From JABMQW01 sp964439935 (GTDB lineage: Bacteria > Fidelibacterota > Marinisomatia > Marinisomatales > TCS56): 64,000 bases of DNA. Location of the stretch: contig CAYTPW010000002.1 of NCBI GenBank assembly GCA_964439935.1, forward strand, positions 1 to 64,000. The letters are read 5' to 3'. Made by a program: the position numbers and the translations under genes. Under the pieces are notes generated by a model. It ran no database searches, was not told where the DNA came from, and was given only the letters and a program-made list of their open reading frames with translations. Shown one piece after another: positions 52,255 to 61,225 of the stretch (position 1 is the stretch's first letter; every line of letters begins with the position of its first letter).

Positions 52255-54447
52255 TTAGAGGGTATAATTAACTGAAAAACCAATTTTTCGTTCCGGCCCC
52301 ATATTTCGCTCCAGGTCTACATAATAATACTGAAACATATTTTCGACCCGTACCTGCAGCTCCAATTTTCCACTGCGATAACCCAACCCGCAATTCCAGA
52401 TCTGGATCGGTACCCGCTTATCACGACCGGTGGTTGGATCTTCCTGGAACAGCTCAACCCGCTCGATCCGGCTGGCGTAGCGATACTCAACAGTCATGAA
52501 AACCCTGTATAAAGTGGCGGTGACCTGGCCACCCAGGCTGTGGCGGTAGCGATAGGAGAGAGTGTCAGTGATAGTTCCCCGGCTGTCCAATTCAATTGGA
52601 TCCAGCCAGGTGTAGGTTAGCTCCGCGGCTAAAATATTGTTAAGTAAACCACCGGCCAGACTGAATTCGGCGCCTGTTATCCGTGCATCCACGATGTTCT
52701 CAAAATGAATTGTATCGGCTCTGAAGATTACCGGTTCGATCATCTGTTCGTAGGTTGTGGAGAACAGGTTGACATCAAGTTTGACCAGCGATACAATGCC
52801 CCGGCCGGGCCAGATCAAAGTACCGCCGATTTCTGATGATAGGCTGGTTTCAGCCACCAGGTCGGGATTGGGCCGGACTTTAAAGACACTGAGCTGGGAT
52901 TCGGTAAATAATTCGGCGATCGTCGGCACTCGAAAACCGTGTCCCACCGACCCGCGCAGGGCCAGACCGGGATTGGGATTATAGTTCAGGGCTATCTGGG
53001 GTGACAGGGTGCGGTCAATCAATGTGCCGTCGACCCAGTATGATTCATAACGCCCGCCCAGAGAAAGGTTGAGTTTTGAAAACAGGCGCTGTTGTCCCAG
53101 AACATAGATCGCTCCGGAATAACTGGAATGCTGTCCGAAAATTTTTGCATCAATCTGTGCCCGCTGAATAACAATACCGGTTGTTGTACTGAAGTGCTTA
53201 TTCCAGTTGGTCGCCACCTGATATTCGCCATAGTATTTTCGCTCATTTGAGAAGTCATTATTGGTCAGACCGTCATTCTGCCAGTGAACATCGTAGAATG
53301 CCATGCGAAGTTTCATGACAGCGTCCGGTGAATAGATAAAATTGAACAAGCCACTGAGATTCAGCTTGGTACCGTCGAAGCGATCATCCCCATATCCGAT
53401 TGGTGCTTCAAACGGTTCGGCGGCACTCTTCCAGATCGAACTGATCCCGGTTTGATCCGCCAGTAAATTGGCGTACAGGGCGGCACTGTAGCGGGTGCCA
53501 AAATTCAATTTAATCTTACCGGTCAGATTTACAGCCTCCTCCCAGTCCAGGCGGTAATAGCCTTCGGAGCGGCGTTGCTGCAGGCGGACCCAGAAACCAT
53601 GTTGTCCGAAAGGCCGGGCGTGGGTGATCTCGGCACTGTAAAAAGGGCTAGGGCTTGAGCGCCAGCGCCATTGATCATATTTTGATTGACTGTACTGGCC
53701 GGCCTTGATTCGCAGCCGTGTTTCCGGTGCGGCCGGTGAATTACGAGTGATAATATTGATTACACCACCCATTGCGCTTGAACCGTAGAGAGCCGAGCCA
53801 CTCGATTTAACGATCTCGACGCGGGCGATTTCTGAGGTCGGTACCACCGCCCAGGTGATATTACCGCCGGCGCTGCCGATTAGTGGTATCCCATCCAGGA
53901 GCAGCAGGGAACGATTCCCGGCCCCCAGCGAATAGCTGTTGGCGCCGCGGATGTTGATCTGGTCCCGGACAATACTGATCCCGGCCTGGTAGGGCAGAAT
54001 CTCTTCCAGGCTGCGCGCCGCCCGGGCGTTGATCTGCCGGGGACCCAGCACCGTCACCGCCACCGGTGTTTCCATGATATCCTGTACCTTGCGGGTAGCG
54101 GTTACCACCACTTGGGGCGAGGACAATACATCCGGCTGCATTTTTATCTCAACTTCCACCGGAAGGCCGATGTCAGAAATTGTCACCAGTTGGACTTGCC
54201 GGCGATAACCCATCATGGTTATTACCAGGTTGTAATTACCCGGTTCAAGTTGTGGAATGTGGAAGGAACCATCATTGGCGCTGGCGGTGCCGATATAGGT
54301 ATTTTCGATTAAAATATTGGCACCAACCAGGGGCTGGCCAGTCGTTCCATCGCTGATTGTCCCAGAAATTTCAGCCGTATTCTGGGCCAGCGTCAATTGT
54401 ACGCCGCACAACAAGCTAAACAATAATCTGAGAACCGGCCGGACCAT
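52255..54447 (-). CDS. TonB-dependent outer-membrane receptor
   Basis: A 730-residue receptor with a signal peptide (LLFSLLCGVQLTLAQ). Residues about 26-108 form a carboxypeptidase regulatory-like domain (SGTISDGTTGQPLVGANI). The plug domain follows (PVAVTVLGPRQINARAARSL, INIRGANSYSLG, LLLLDGIPL, GSSAMGGVINIITR). The barrel has about 22 strands with a final KIGFSVNYTL. The ligand is unknown. It is 5 nt from an upstream lipoprotein gene, probably its partner. Confidence 0.9.
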   Translation of the reverse strand: MVRPVLRLLFSLLCGVQLTLAQNTAEISGTISDGTTGQPLVGANILIENTYIGTASANDGSFHIPQLEPGNYNLVITMMGYRRQVQLVTISDIGLPVEVEIKMQPDVLSSPQVVVTATRKVQDIMETPVAVTVLGPRQINARAARSLEEILPYQAGISIVRDQINIRGANSYSLGAGNRSLLLLDGIPLIGSAGGNITWAVVPTSEIARVEIVKSSGSALYGSSAMGGVINIITRNSPAAPETRLRIKAGQYSQSKYDQWRWRSSPSPFYSAEITHARPFGQHGFWVRLQQRRSEGYYRLDWEEAVNLTGKIKLNFGTRYSAALYANLLADQTGISSIWKSAAEPFEAPIGYGDDRFDGTKLNLSGLFNFIYSPDAVMKLRMAFYDVHWQNDGLTNNDFSNERKYYGEYQVATNWNKHFSTTTGIVIQRAQIDAKIFGQHSSYSGAIYVLGQQRLFSKLNLSLGGRYESYWVDGTLIDRTLSPQIALNYNPNPGLALRGSVGHGFRVPTIAELFTESQLSVFKVRPNPDLVAETSLSSEIGGTLIWPGRGIVSLVKLDVNLFSTTYEQMIEPVIFRADTIHFENIVDARITGAEFSLAGGLLNNILAAELTYTWLDPIELDSRGTITDTLSYRYRHSLGGQVTATLYRVFMTVEYRYASRIERVELFQEDPTTGRDKRVPIQIWNCGLGYRSGKLELQVRVENMFQYYYVDLERNMGPERKIGFSVNYTL

Positions 54448-54452
54448 GCTGC

Positions 54453-54974
54453 CTATAAGTCTATTTTCCAGTTTGCTGGCAGTGTTGTAATTTCTTCTTC
54501 CCGGATCAATACCACCTCGATGGCGGCAAGCAGCTCCAGTTCTGTTGATCCCGGTAATTTTACATAGGACAGGGGATCGCCAAGAATCGTATCAAGGTCG
54601 GTAATTAAATTTTCTGGCGGGATGAGCAATCCAACCGGAACCAGTAGATATGCACCCGGAGGTAGTTGCAGAAAAAAATAGTTCAGCGAATCACAGCCGG
54701 TACCCGTTTCGCAGGGCAGGATCGGGTCGCCATACGTGATATAGTGCTCGGCCAGATTATCAAGATCGAGTCGATCCAGTACAATCAGAGCCACCGCAGT
54801 AACCTCGCCGGAGGAAAAAGTTGAATCTGACACCTCCAAATAGCCTTCCACCCCCGATACCGGCTCAAGACCGGTGGGCAACTCACAACCAGTCAGCATT
54901 AATACCAGGCTGGTGAGACAGCCGATCAGCAGGCTATAGATCTGTTTGTTTTTGGCGTTTACCTGTTTTGGCAT
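54453..54974 (-). CDS. lipoprotein paired with the TonB receptor
   Basis: A 173-residue lipoprotein (lipobox LMLTGC). The mature region shows SGVEGYLEVSDSTFSSGEVT, a strand-rich body, two Cys (LPCETGTGCDSL) and an end with EEEITTLPANWKIDL. I do not recognise a family; it is not SusD-like. Its stop is 5 nt upstream of the receptor start, so the pair may serve uptake of one ligand. Confidence 0.65.
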   Translation of the reverse strand: MPKQVNAKNKQIYSLLIGCLTSLVLMLTGCELPTGLEPVSGVEGYLEVSDSTFSSGEVTAVALIVLDRLDLDNLAEHYITYGDPILPCETGTGCDSLNYFFLQLPPGAYLLVPVGLLIPPENLITDLDTILGDPLSYVKLPGSTELELLAAIEVVLIREEEITTLPANWKIDL

Positions 54975-55472
54975 GGCGTTGAACGGAAATATAAACCCCC
55001 CTGCCCGTGTAATTAAAGTAAAACTTGGATCGCGCCGACAGGTTGCGGGTTGGAGCCGGTAACCGAATTAAATGTATGGCTGTCAGCTTGTATATTCTCA
55101 AAAAAAACTGTATTTTATGTCGGCCCAAATTCTGTTTGGGTTGTTCATTGCTACATGTTATCTGTAATCTGGCTGTTTATCTATACTCAACCGCCCCCGG
55201 CTATCCGTGGGGCGGTTGTATTTACCCACCGTGGCAGGTATTGATTCAAAGCAATTGCTGGGCTCAGCTTTGTAACAGGCCTGCCCGAGAACGCTATATA
55301 TAATAATAAGGAGAAGGGGAGTCTTGTTCCTGCTTCCCTTTAGCTTATCAGCACCGTAAATTTCTATTATGGTACGAAAAGTCTGCCAGTTATTCAGCGA
55401 AGGAAGCAGTGCGCTACCACTGAAAATGCATGCTGCTCAAACCATAGTTTGTTGTCGGAATGGAGGTCGCAG
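54975..55472. other. gene-free divergent region with a strong hairpin
   Basis: About 500 nt between the lipoprotein gene (minus) and GDPD (plus), with no convincing gene in either strand. AACCGCCCC/GGGGCGGTT (55189-55197 and 55209-55217) with an inner CGG/CCG gives a 12-bp stem and a CTAT loop; there is no T-tract on either strand. AAGGAGAAGGGGAG lies near 55309 without a proper ORF. Promoters for both genes should be here. Confidence 0.4.
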
Positions 55473-56303
55473 GTGACGCCATTACTGGCCGGTGTGGTAG
55501 CAGTTGTAATTCTGCTGACCGCATATTTGTATTTATGGCGGCCGCGGGACAGCAGCGTTTTTTACCCGGAAAAGCCACTTTTCATGGGACACCGGGGTGT
55601 GTTGACTAGGGAGCCGGAAAACACCATACCTGCTTATCAGGCCGTGGTTTCGGCCGGGTTACAGGGGACGGAGCTGGATGTGATCGAGACCCGTGATGGA
55701 CGGCTGATCTGTTCCCATAATTTTGATCTGGAACGCATGACCGATGGTCGGGGCTATATCTATGATCGTGATTTTTCGGAAATAGAAAAAGTTAACGCTG
55801 CCTATCGTTATCCAGCTGTGCCTGCAGCCAGGATACCACTATTGACCGATGTACTGAAATCCTTCCCGGCGGGATTCCGGGTAAATATTGAGGTTAAATC
55901 GCGTTCGCTGACAGATATAACCACTACCCTGAAAGTAGCCCGCCTGATAAAAAAACTGAACCTTCAGGACCGGGTAATTATCTCCAACTTTAATCCGATT
56001 GCCCTCATGGTTATCAAATTGGTGGATGGTACTATTCTGACTGGTTTACTGGTGGAACCGGATACCTGGCCCCTGCTGCGTTTCCTGAATCTGGCTCACC
56101 CGGACTGTCTGCATCCCGAGGCGGGACTGGTCAGCGATGACCTGCTGCGTTTTGCCCGGCAGAAAGGTATGGCAGTGAATGTTTGGACCATCAATAGCCG
56201 GCCGGCGATCGACTGGCTGGTAAAAAAAGGAGTGGATGGTATAATTACTGATCGGCCGGAATATTGCCAGCTGATTTCCAAGCCCGAAGCTGTAGCCGAA
56301 TAA
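55473..56303 (+). CDS. glycerophosphodiester phosphodiesterase, membrane-anchored
   Basis: About 276 residues from a GTG at 55473, preceded by GGAGG 6 nt upstream; an earlier TTG lacks such a site. The first 22 residues form a membrane helix. The catalytic parts are GHRGVLTREPENTIPA (His40, Arg41, Glu47), TELDVIETRDG (Glu67, Asp69) and CSHNFD (His82). It hydrolyses glycerophosphodiesters to an alcohol and glycerol 3-phosphate. The 3' end overlaps the convergent gene by 59 nt. Confidence 0.9.
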   Translation: MTPLLAGVVAVVILLTAYLYLWRPRDSSVFYPEKPLFMGHRGVLTREPENTIPAYQAVVSAGLQGTELDVIETRDGRLICSHNFDLERMTDGRGYIYDRDFSEIEKVNAAYRYPAVPAARIPLLTDVLKSFPAGFRVNIEVKSRSLTDITTTLKVARLIKKLNLQDRVIISNFNPIALMVIKLVDGTILTGLLVEPDTWPLLRFLNLAHPDCLHPEAGLVSDDLLRFARQKGMAVNVWTINSRPAIDWLVKKGVDGIITDRPEYCQLISKPEAVAE

Positions 56304-56904
56304 AAGCACCCAGCCCGCCTAAAAAACAGATCCAGAACAGGTACCAGGGGTAATTTTCGGGAATGGTCTGCTGGATTACCGATCGGCCGGGAATCAGGAA
56401 GGAAATAATTATACCCAATCCCATCAAAAATTCAAACAGCCAGAATTTCAACGACAGCCCGAGGTTTTGATGATGACTGTCCGCCTGCAACAGACCGACA
56501 CCACCATAGATCAGGCCGATCGAAACCACCAGCGGTGCCCAGACCGGACCCACCCAGGGATAAGGCAGCAGAAACAGAATATCCCAGGTGAACAAGCTTT
56601 CCGGCCAGCCTAAAATCAGTTTCAGGAAGATATAATAAGTGATATCCCAGACCGCAAAACTGATACTGAAGGCCGCCAGTTTCACCAACCGGGTGCCGTT
56701 GATCAGGCGTACAACGGCTATAATCAGGAGTATCGTGGCGACTTCACGCAGAACTTCTACCAGGGCGATCGTATTTGTTGCTGCGACTATCGGAAAGGCA
56801 AAGCCCCCGGGATAATATAATTCCCGCAGATAAACCACCACGGCTGCTTCGATATAGCCGAATGCGGTCCCGAAAAGAATCAACCAGATTATCCGCATTT
56901 TCAT
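56245..56904 (-). CDS. polytopic membrane protein of unknown function
   Basis: A 219-residue protein with about six hydrophobic helices. The first helix has WLILFGTAFGYIEAAVVVYL with a Glu inside the membrane, and FGYIEAAVVVYLRELYYPGG is a distinctive start that I cannot assign to a family. Two acidic residues in helices suggest transport or an enzyme. The 3' end overlaps GDPD by 59 nt in the opposite direction. The gene starts 35 nt after the IMPDH-like gene, so it could share its transcript. Confidence 0.6.
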   Translation of the reverse strand: MKMRIIWLILFGTAFGYIEAAVVVYLRELYYPGGFAFPIVAATNTIALVEVLREVATILLIIAVVRLINGTRLVKLAAFSISFAVWDITYYIFLKLILGWPESLFTWDILFLLPYPWVGPVWAPLVVSIGLIYGGVGLLQADSHHQNLGLSLKFWLFEFLMGLGIIISFLIPGRSVIQQTIPENYPWYLFWICFLGGLGAFIRLQLRAWKSAGNIPADQ

Positions 56905-56938
56905 TGAGGAGCACCGGAGTGGCTGGTAGCTACCCCGC

Positions 56939-57937
56939 TTAATCCAGGGAATGGCGTACTACATAATCGCCGTTGGCGATAAATTCGCTAATATTTCTGG
57001 CAGCCAGATAACTGAATGAACTGCGCAGGCCGGACTCGATCTGGTCTAGAATATTCTGGGCGCCGCCCTTATAGGCAACAATCGTCTCGTCACCTTCCAC
57101 ATAATAAGGATTTTTACCTCGTTTCTGCTGGACGGCAAACGAGGCTGAACCACGATAGGCCTTATACAGCTTACCTTCATATTTGAGGATATTCCCCTCG
57201 GCTTCCTTGGTTCCGGCCAGCAGCCTTCCGACCATGACGAGATCGGCACCCAAGGCCAGGGCTTTGGCAATGTCGCCCACCTCCCGGATACCACCGTCAG
57301 CGATCAGGAGCGCCGGCAACTGCAATTCATCCTTGGCGGCCCGGCATTCCTGAATCGATGATACGATCCCCTGACCGACACCGGCCATGATCGAGGTCGT
57401 GCACATTGATCCGGTTCCGATCCCGACCCGGATCGCCTGAACACCAAGACCGGCCAGGTAATGAAATCCTTCCCCGGAATCTACGTTGCCACAGATGATG
57501 AAAGTCTCACCCAGGTCCTGAAGATATTTTATTGTCGGTTCAACGGCCGTGTTGAAGCCATTGGCCACATCGACGATGAAGAATCTGGCCCCCAGGTCAT
57601 AGAATTCTTTGATCAGGTTGTTTTCGTCCAGGCCGATGGCAATCACCGCATCATGGCCGTCGGCGATCAATTCCCGGTAGCCGTCCAGACGCTCATCATC
57701 GGACTGGAAGCGGTGGATCATTCCCAGCATCGAATTTTGTGCCAGCAGGCGGCACATGGTAACGCTGCAGATCGTATCCATCGGGGCCGGGAGGAGCGGC
57801 AGGCGCAGACTGGTTGACGTACCGTTAACAGGCAGTTGAAAGCCGAGATCGATATCCCGGCGGCTGCGGATGGTGGATAATTTGCGTGGTACCAAAGATA
57901 TATCCTGATAGGTATAGCTTGCTTTCATTTTACTCAT
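56939..57937 (-). CDS. IMPDH/GMP-reductase-family enzyme without CBS domains
   Basis: A 332-residue barrel of the IMP dehydrogenase and GMP reductase family. The active loop is RVGIGTGSMCTTSIMAGVGQ (Cys nucleophile and the following Thr). The mobile flap contains YRGSAS, and the nucleotide site IADGGIREVGDIAKALALG. The CBS pair of normal IMPDH is absent. GMP reductase is the simplest reading by length, though CBS-less IMPDH cannot be excluded. Confidence 0.85.
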   Translation of the reverse strand: MSKMKASYTYQDISLVPRKLSTIRSRRDIDLGFQLPVNGTSTSLRLPLLPAPMDTICSVTMCRLLAQNSMLGMIHRFQSDDERLDGYRELIADGHDAVIAIGLDENNLIKEFYDLGARFFIVDVANGFNTAVEPTIKYLQDLGETFIICGNVDSGEGFHYLAGLGVQAIRVGIGTGSMCTTSIMAGVGQGIVSSIQECRAAKDELQLPALLIADGGIREVGDIAKALALGADLVMVGRLLAGTKEAEGNILKYEGKLYKAYRGSASFAVQQKRGKNPYYVEGDETIVAYKGGAQNILDQIESGLRSSFSYLAARNISEFIANGDYVVRHSLD

Positions 57938-58040
57938 GCTGAAATTTCGTTTGGTGGTATGTTTTCAAAGGGGCGCACCCGGTTGTTAATCAGGTGCGTC
58001 GCTGGATTATTGGACACGGAAATATAAGAAAAAATTACGC

Positions 58041-58080
58041 TGTTTTAACCACTGTTTATCCCAGGTATAGTGTTAAAACA
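58041..58080. promoter_or_regulatory. long inverted repeat before the sigma-54 activator gene
   Basis: TGTTTTAAC (58041-58049) and GTTAAAACA (58072-58080) are a perfect 9-bp pair; with a one-base bulge they extend to TGTTTTAACCACT and AGTGTTAAAACA. The repeat ends 51 nt before the start codon. It may be an operator for the regulator itself or a leader hairpin. Confidence 0.5.
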
Positions 58081-58130
58081 AGACGAATCAAGTAATTGTA
58101 CAACCGACGGCTTGGTATTAAATTTACCTC

Positions 58131-59504
58131 ATGGATTTGGTACATATCGTTGATGACGAAAAGGAGATTCGCCACACTCTGAAACGAATGTTTGAACTCA
58201 ACGGGTACGATGTAGCAGCCTTTGAGTCCGGCGAAGCAGCCCTCTCGGTAATCATGCGGGACCATCCCGATGTTGTCATTCTGGATCTGCATTTGCCGGG
58301 AATAGATGGCCTGAAGGTCCTAAGCCAGATCAAGCAGCTCGATCCCGAGATCGAGGTTATTATGGTTACCGGATTTGCGGATGTCGTTTCAGCCGTAAAA
58401 GCCATCAAACTTGGTGCGCGGGATTATATTAAGAAGCCGGTTGTTTTTGAGGAACTGAACCTAATTGTAAGTAATGCGCTTGAGGTTAAGAAGAAGAACG
58501 AGCAACTTAATTATCTGCAGGCCGAAAAAAGACTCAAGATCAGTGATATGGTCGGGACCAGCAGCGCCATGCAACCGGTCTATAATTTTATTGATCAGGT
58601 TGCTATTTCACCCAAGACCACCGTTCTTATAACCGGTGAGACCGGCACCGGCAAGGGTCTGGTGGCCCGATCGATTCATTATAAAAGTCCCCGGCGAAAA
58701 AAGCCATTTATAGAAGTTAATTGCTCCGCCATCCAGCCCAGTCTTTTGGAATCGGAATTATTTGGCTACGAAGCCGGCGCTTTTACGGGCGCTAATAATC
58801 GCAAAAAAGGCTTACTTGAACTGGCCCACGAAGGTACTTTTTTTCTGGATGAAATTGGCGATATGAGTTTGGAACTGCAGTCCAAGGTATTAAAAGTGCT
58901 TGAAGAGCAGTCGTTTCGGCGGGTGGGGGGTACTAAAGAGATTAAAATTGATATCAGGATTATCAGCGCCTCTTCAAAAGATCTGTTTGAAAAGGTTGAG
59001 GATGGCAGCTTCCGCCGAGACCTGATCTACCGTTTGAATGTGGCCACCTGCCATTTACCGCCCCTCTGTGAGCGTGGGGATGATATTATCTTACTGGCGG
59101 AGCATTATCTGCAGGTTTTTAATAATGAATTCGGAAAAAATATTACCAGCATCAAGCCTTCGGCACTCCAGACTCTGCGTGACAACGTGTGGGTGGGCAA
59201 TGTACGCGAACTCAGAAATATTATTGAACGTGCGGTCCTGTTCGAAAGAAGTAATGAATTGACATTGGATGGTGTCGGACGGCTTTCAACATCACCACAG
59301 GAAACTCAGCAATCCGAAGCCGGCACGGATATATCAAAAATCGACATTCCGGATGAGGGTATCTCATTAGTGGACGTGGAACGAAAGCTGATTATTCAAG
59401 CCCTGGATAAGACCAAGGGGAACCAGACCCGGGCAGCTCAATTACTTGGATTGACGCGCGAAACATTAAAGTACCGACTAAAAAAGCATAATATTGGCCA
59501 ATAG
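58131..59504 (+). CDS. NtrC-type sigma-54-dependent response regulator
   Basis: A 457-residue activator. The receiver domain (1-118) has Asp8-Asp9, the phosphorylation Asp52 in VILDLHLPG and Lys102. The AAA+ domain has Walker A GETGTGKG (169-176), the sigma-54 contact GAFTGA (216-221) and Walker B FFLDEIGD (237-244). The Fis-type DNA-binding helix is at the C-terminus (GNQTRAAQLLGLTRETLKYR). It acts on RpoN promoters; one lies about 1 kb downstream, before the lipoprotein gene. Confidence 0.95.
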   Translation: MDLVHIVDDEKEIRHTLKRMFELNGYDVAAFESGEAALSVIMRDHPDVVILDLHLPGIDGLKVLSQIKQLDPEIEVIMVTGFADVVSAVKAIKLGARDYIKKPVVFEELNLIVSNALEVKKKNEQLNYLQAEKRLKISDMVGTSSAMQPVYNFIDQVAISPKTTVLITGETGTGKGLVARSIHYKSPRRKKPFIEVNCSAIQPSLLESELFGYEAGAFTGANNRKKGLLELAHEGTFFLDEIGDMSLELQSKVLKVLEEQSFRRVGGTKEIKIDIRIISASSKDLFEKVEDGSFRRDLIYRLNVATCHLPPLCERGDDIILLAEHYLQVFNNEFGKNITSIKPSALQTLRDNVWVGNVRELRNIIERAVLFERSNELTLDGVGRLSTSPQETQQSEAGTDISKIDIPDEGISLVDVERKLIIQALDKTKGNQTRAAQLLGLTRETLKYRLKKHNIGQ

Positions 59505-59561
59505 ATCAACTTATTGCGTATGGGGCGCTCAATATAGCAGCCGTAAAAATTTGGGGATCCT

Positions 59562-60293
59562 ATGAAAAAGCAAGAACAACCTTCCCTGAGTCAGGCTCAG
59601 CGAATTGAGGATATCCTGCAAAAGCTTGGTCGGTATTCCAGCAGTGCCAACAATCGCCGTATCATGCACGATACCAATAATCTGATTACTTCCCTGGTGC
59701 TGCAGCATTCCATGTGTGTTGATGCCCTGCGGGCGGGCGATAAACCCAAAACGGTTATGCGCCTGGAACGGATGGATGATCTGATCGTCAACCTGGAGAC
59801 GTTTGCCAGGACGCTACCCAAACGGATTAGAATAACACCGGAACCGGACCAGCATCGCGTCAGCGATATAATTTCCGGTGCCCGGGAATTCATCGATACC
59901 AGTCCCAGCCTGGGCGAATGCCCGTTTGAGCTGGATCTGGAATCCGATGACAATACCTATTTTGTAGATCAGTGCTTTATTCAGGTTCTGCTGATCGCCC
60001 TGACCCGCCGGGCTGTTTTAACTTTACGGAATCCGCGGGTAATTATTAACGGTGAGCGAAACGCCGAAGTCCAAACCTTTGCGCTGAGTGCCGAAGCTCG
60101 CGGAGAAGGTAGCATCATTCCCGAAGCTGAGGACCAGCCGGAGGCGGACTATGTCTACGATGATATCTCACTCCATTCCCTTCAGCGGATCGCCTCGGAT
60201 CTGCACCCGTCTCTTAAATTACAATGCGCTCTGCCGCCAGCCCTGTCCTTTTCCTGCCAGCTCGGAACCGAGCAAAATGAACCAGCTGGTTGA
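59562..60293 (+). CDS. degenerate histidine-kinase-like protein
   Basis: A 243-residue soluble protein. Residues about 10-85 look like a dimerisation and histidine-phosphotransfer domain: IMHDTNNLITSLVL has His36 followed by D-T-N-N, as in HisKA variants with H-D-x-N-N. The rest resembles a HATPase domain, but the N-box, G1 (DxGxG) and G2 glycine motifs cannot be found. It may work as a phosphotransfer or adaptor protein. It follows the NtrC-type gene by 57 nt and precedes the sigma-54 promoter. Confidence 0.6.
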   Translation: MKKQEQPSLSQAQRIEDILQKLGRYSSSANNRRIMHDTNNLITSLVLQHSMCVDALRAGDKPKTVMRLERMDDLIVNLETFARTLPKRIRITPEPDQHRVSDIISGAREFIDTSPSLGECPFELDLESDDNTYFVDQCFIQVLLIALTRRAVLTLRNPRVIINGERNAEVQTFALSAEARGEGSIIPEAEDQPEADYVYDDISLHSLQRIASDLHPSLKLQCALPPALSFSCQLGTEQNEPAG

Positions 60294-60616
60294 TATCAAC
60301 CGGCCGATATAACCCAGCCAGTTGAAATGAACCACAACCAGAATTGAAATTTCCAATATTTACAATTAATTCTGATTTTTAATTATTTGGCTGCCAAAAC
60401 ATTTTAATTTGGGTGTTAGCAACAGAATATTGTATAAAAAACAATAAAATAGGTTAAAAATAACAACAATACGGCAATAACAATTATCAGTTTGAAGGTC
60501 AAAAGCACGGTAATTATGGTTCATATAAACCATTGATAAAGGTCCAACTGCGCATTTTGGTATTCGCTGGCACAGCCTTTGCGGTAAGGCAATCACGATC
60601 TAATGGGAGTAATAAA
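60294..60616. other. gene-free leader of the sigma-54 lipoprotein gene
   Basis: About 320 AT-rich nt. TATTGT/ACAATA (60428-60433 and 60441-60446) form an inverted repeat about 120-140 nt upstream of the sigma-54 promoter, a usual distance for an activator site. The upstream activating role is inference. No gene is seen. Confidence 0.4.
60568..60582 (+). promoter_or_regulatory. sigma-54 (RpoN) promoter
   Basis: TGGCAC-N5-TTGC matches the -24/-12 consensus with the GG and GC elements exactly 10 nt apart. It is 34 nt before the lipoprotein start at 60617. A GAFTGA-type activator is encoded about 1 kb upstream, which supports the call. Confidence 0.75.
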
Positions 60617-61219
60617 ATGAATAAGAAAACAGTAATGATCTCCGCCGCGTTAACAATGATGCTGATTTTGGTAGTCGGTTTCACCGGCTGTGAAAATAGT
60701 ACCATCCTTGGTAACACGACCGCTGATCCGGCCCTTGGAATTCCTGCCGAACAGATCACCTGGGTTTCCTGGAAACCAGGGGTGCTGGAAGCGATGGAAG
60801 CCGGCTCACTCGCAAGAGGTTCGGCCAGTAAATATGCCAAACCAGATAAAGATACAAATATAGGCGGACCACAAACTTTCAATAACCAGGTGACAGTCTT
60901 TACCGGTGCGGTTACAGAAAGAACCTATATTGAAGTTGAAGTGGTTTGTGTTGATGGCAATGATCAGTGTGGCTCCGGTATTGACTTTTTACCGAATATG
61001 CAATTTTTAAATGACGTTAAAGTCACCCTGTCCTGGGAATTCCTGGACGTGGATACTCTTACCGTAGATGATTTTGAAGCCTATTACAGTGAAGATGACG
61101 GCGCAACCTGGTTCGAGATTGATGATCTTGAAATCGACTATGACGCGATGACAATATCGGTCTATGAAGACCATTTCACGCGCTATGCCTGGGGCTTAAG
61201 CGGTAGATCCAGCAATTAA
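60617..61219 (+). CDS. sigma-54-controlled lipoprotein of unknown function
   Basis: 200 residues from the ATG at 60617. The signal ends MMLILVVGFTGC. The mature part is rich in Asp and Glu and in Thr, with two Cys (VVCVDGNDQCGSG) and later FLDVDTLTVDDFEAYYSEDD, then HFTRYAWG near the end. I know no family for it. Strong acid content suggests a surface or calcium-rich environment. A run of 16 C lies 6 nt after its stop codon. Confidence 0.7.
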   Translation: MNKKTVMISAALTMMLILVVGFTGCENSTILGNTTADPALGIPAEQITWVSWKPGVLEAMEAGSLARGSASKYAKPDKDTNIGGPQTFNNQVTVFTGAVTERTYIEVEVVCVDGNDQCGSGIDFLPNMQFLNDVKVTLSWEFLDVDTLTVDDFEAYYSEDDGATWFEIDDLEIDYDAMTISVYEDHFTRYAWGLSGRSSN

Positions 61220-61225
61220 TATGCG

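Noticed and set aside
55025..55303. plus-strand ORFs in the divergent spacer
   Set aside because: Several overlapping frames cover the hairpin without signal peptide, motif or start signal. They look like chance frames.
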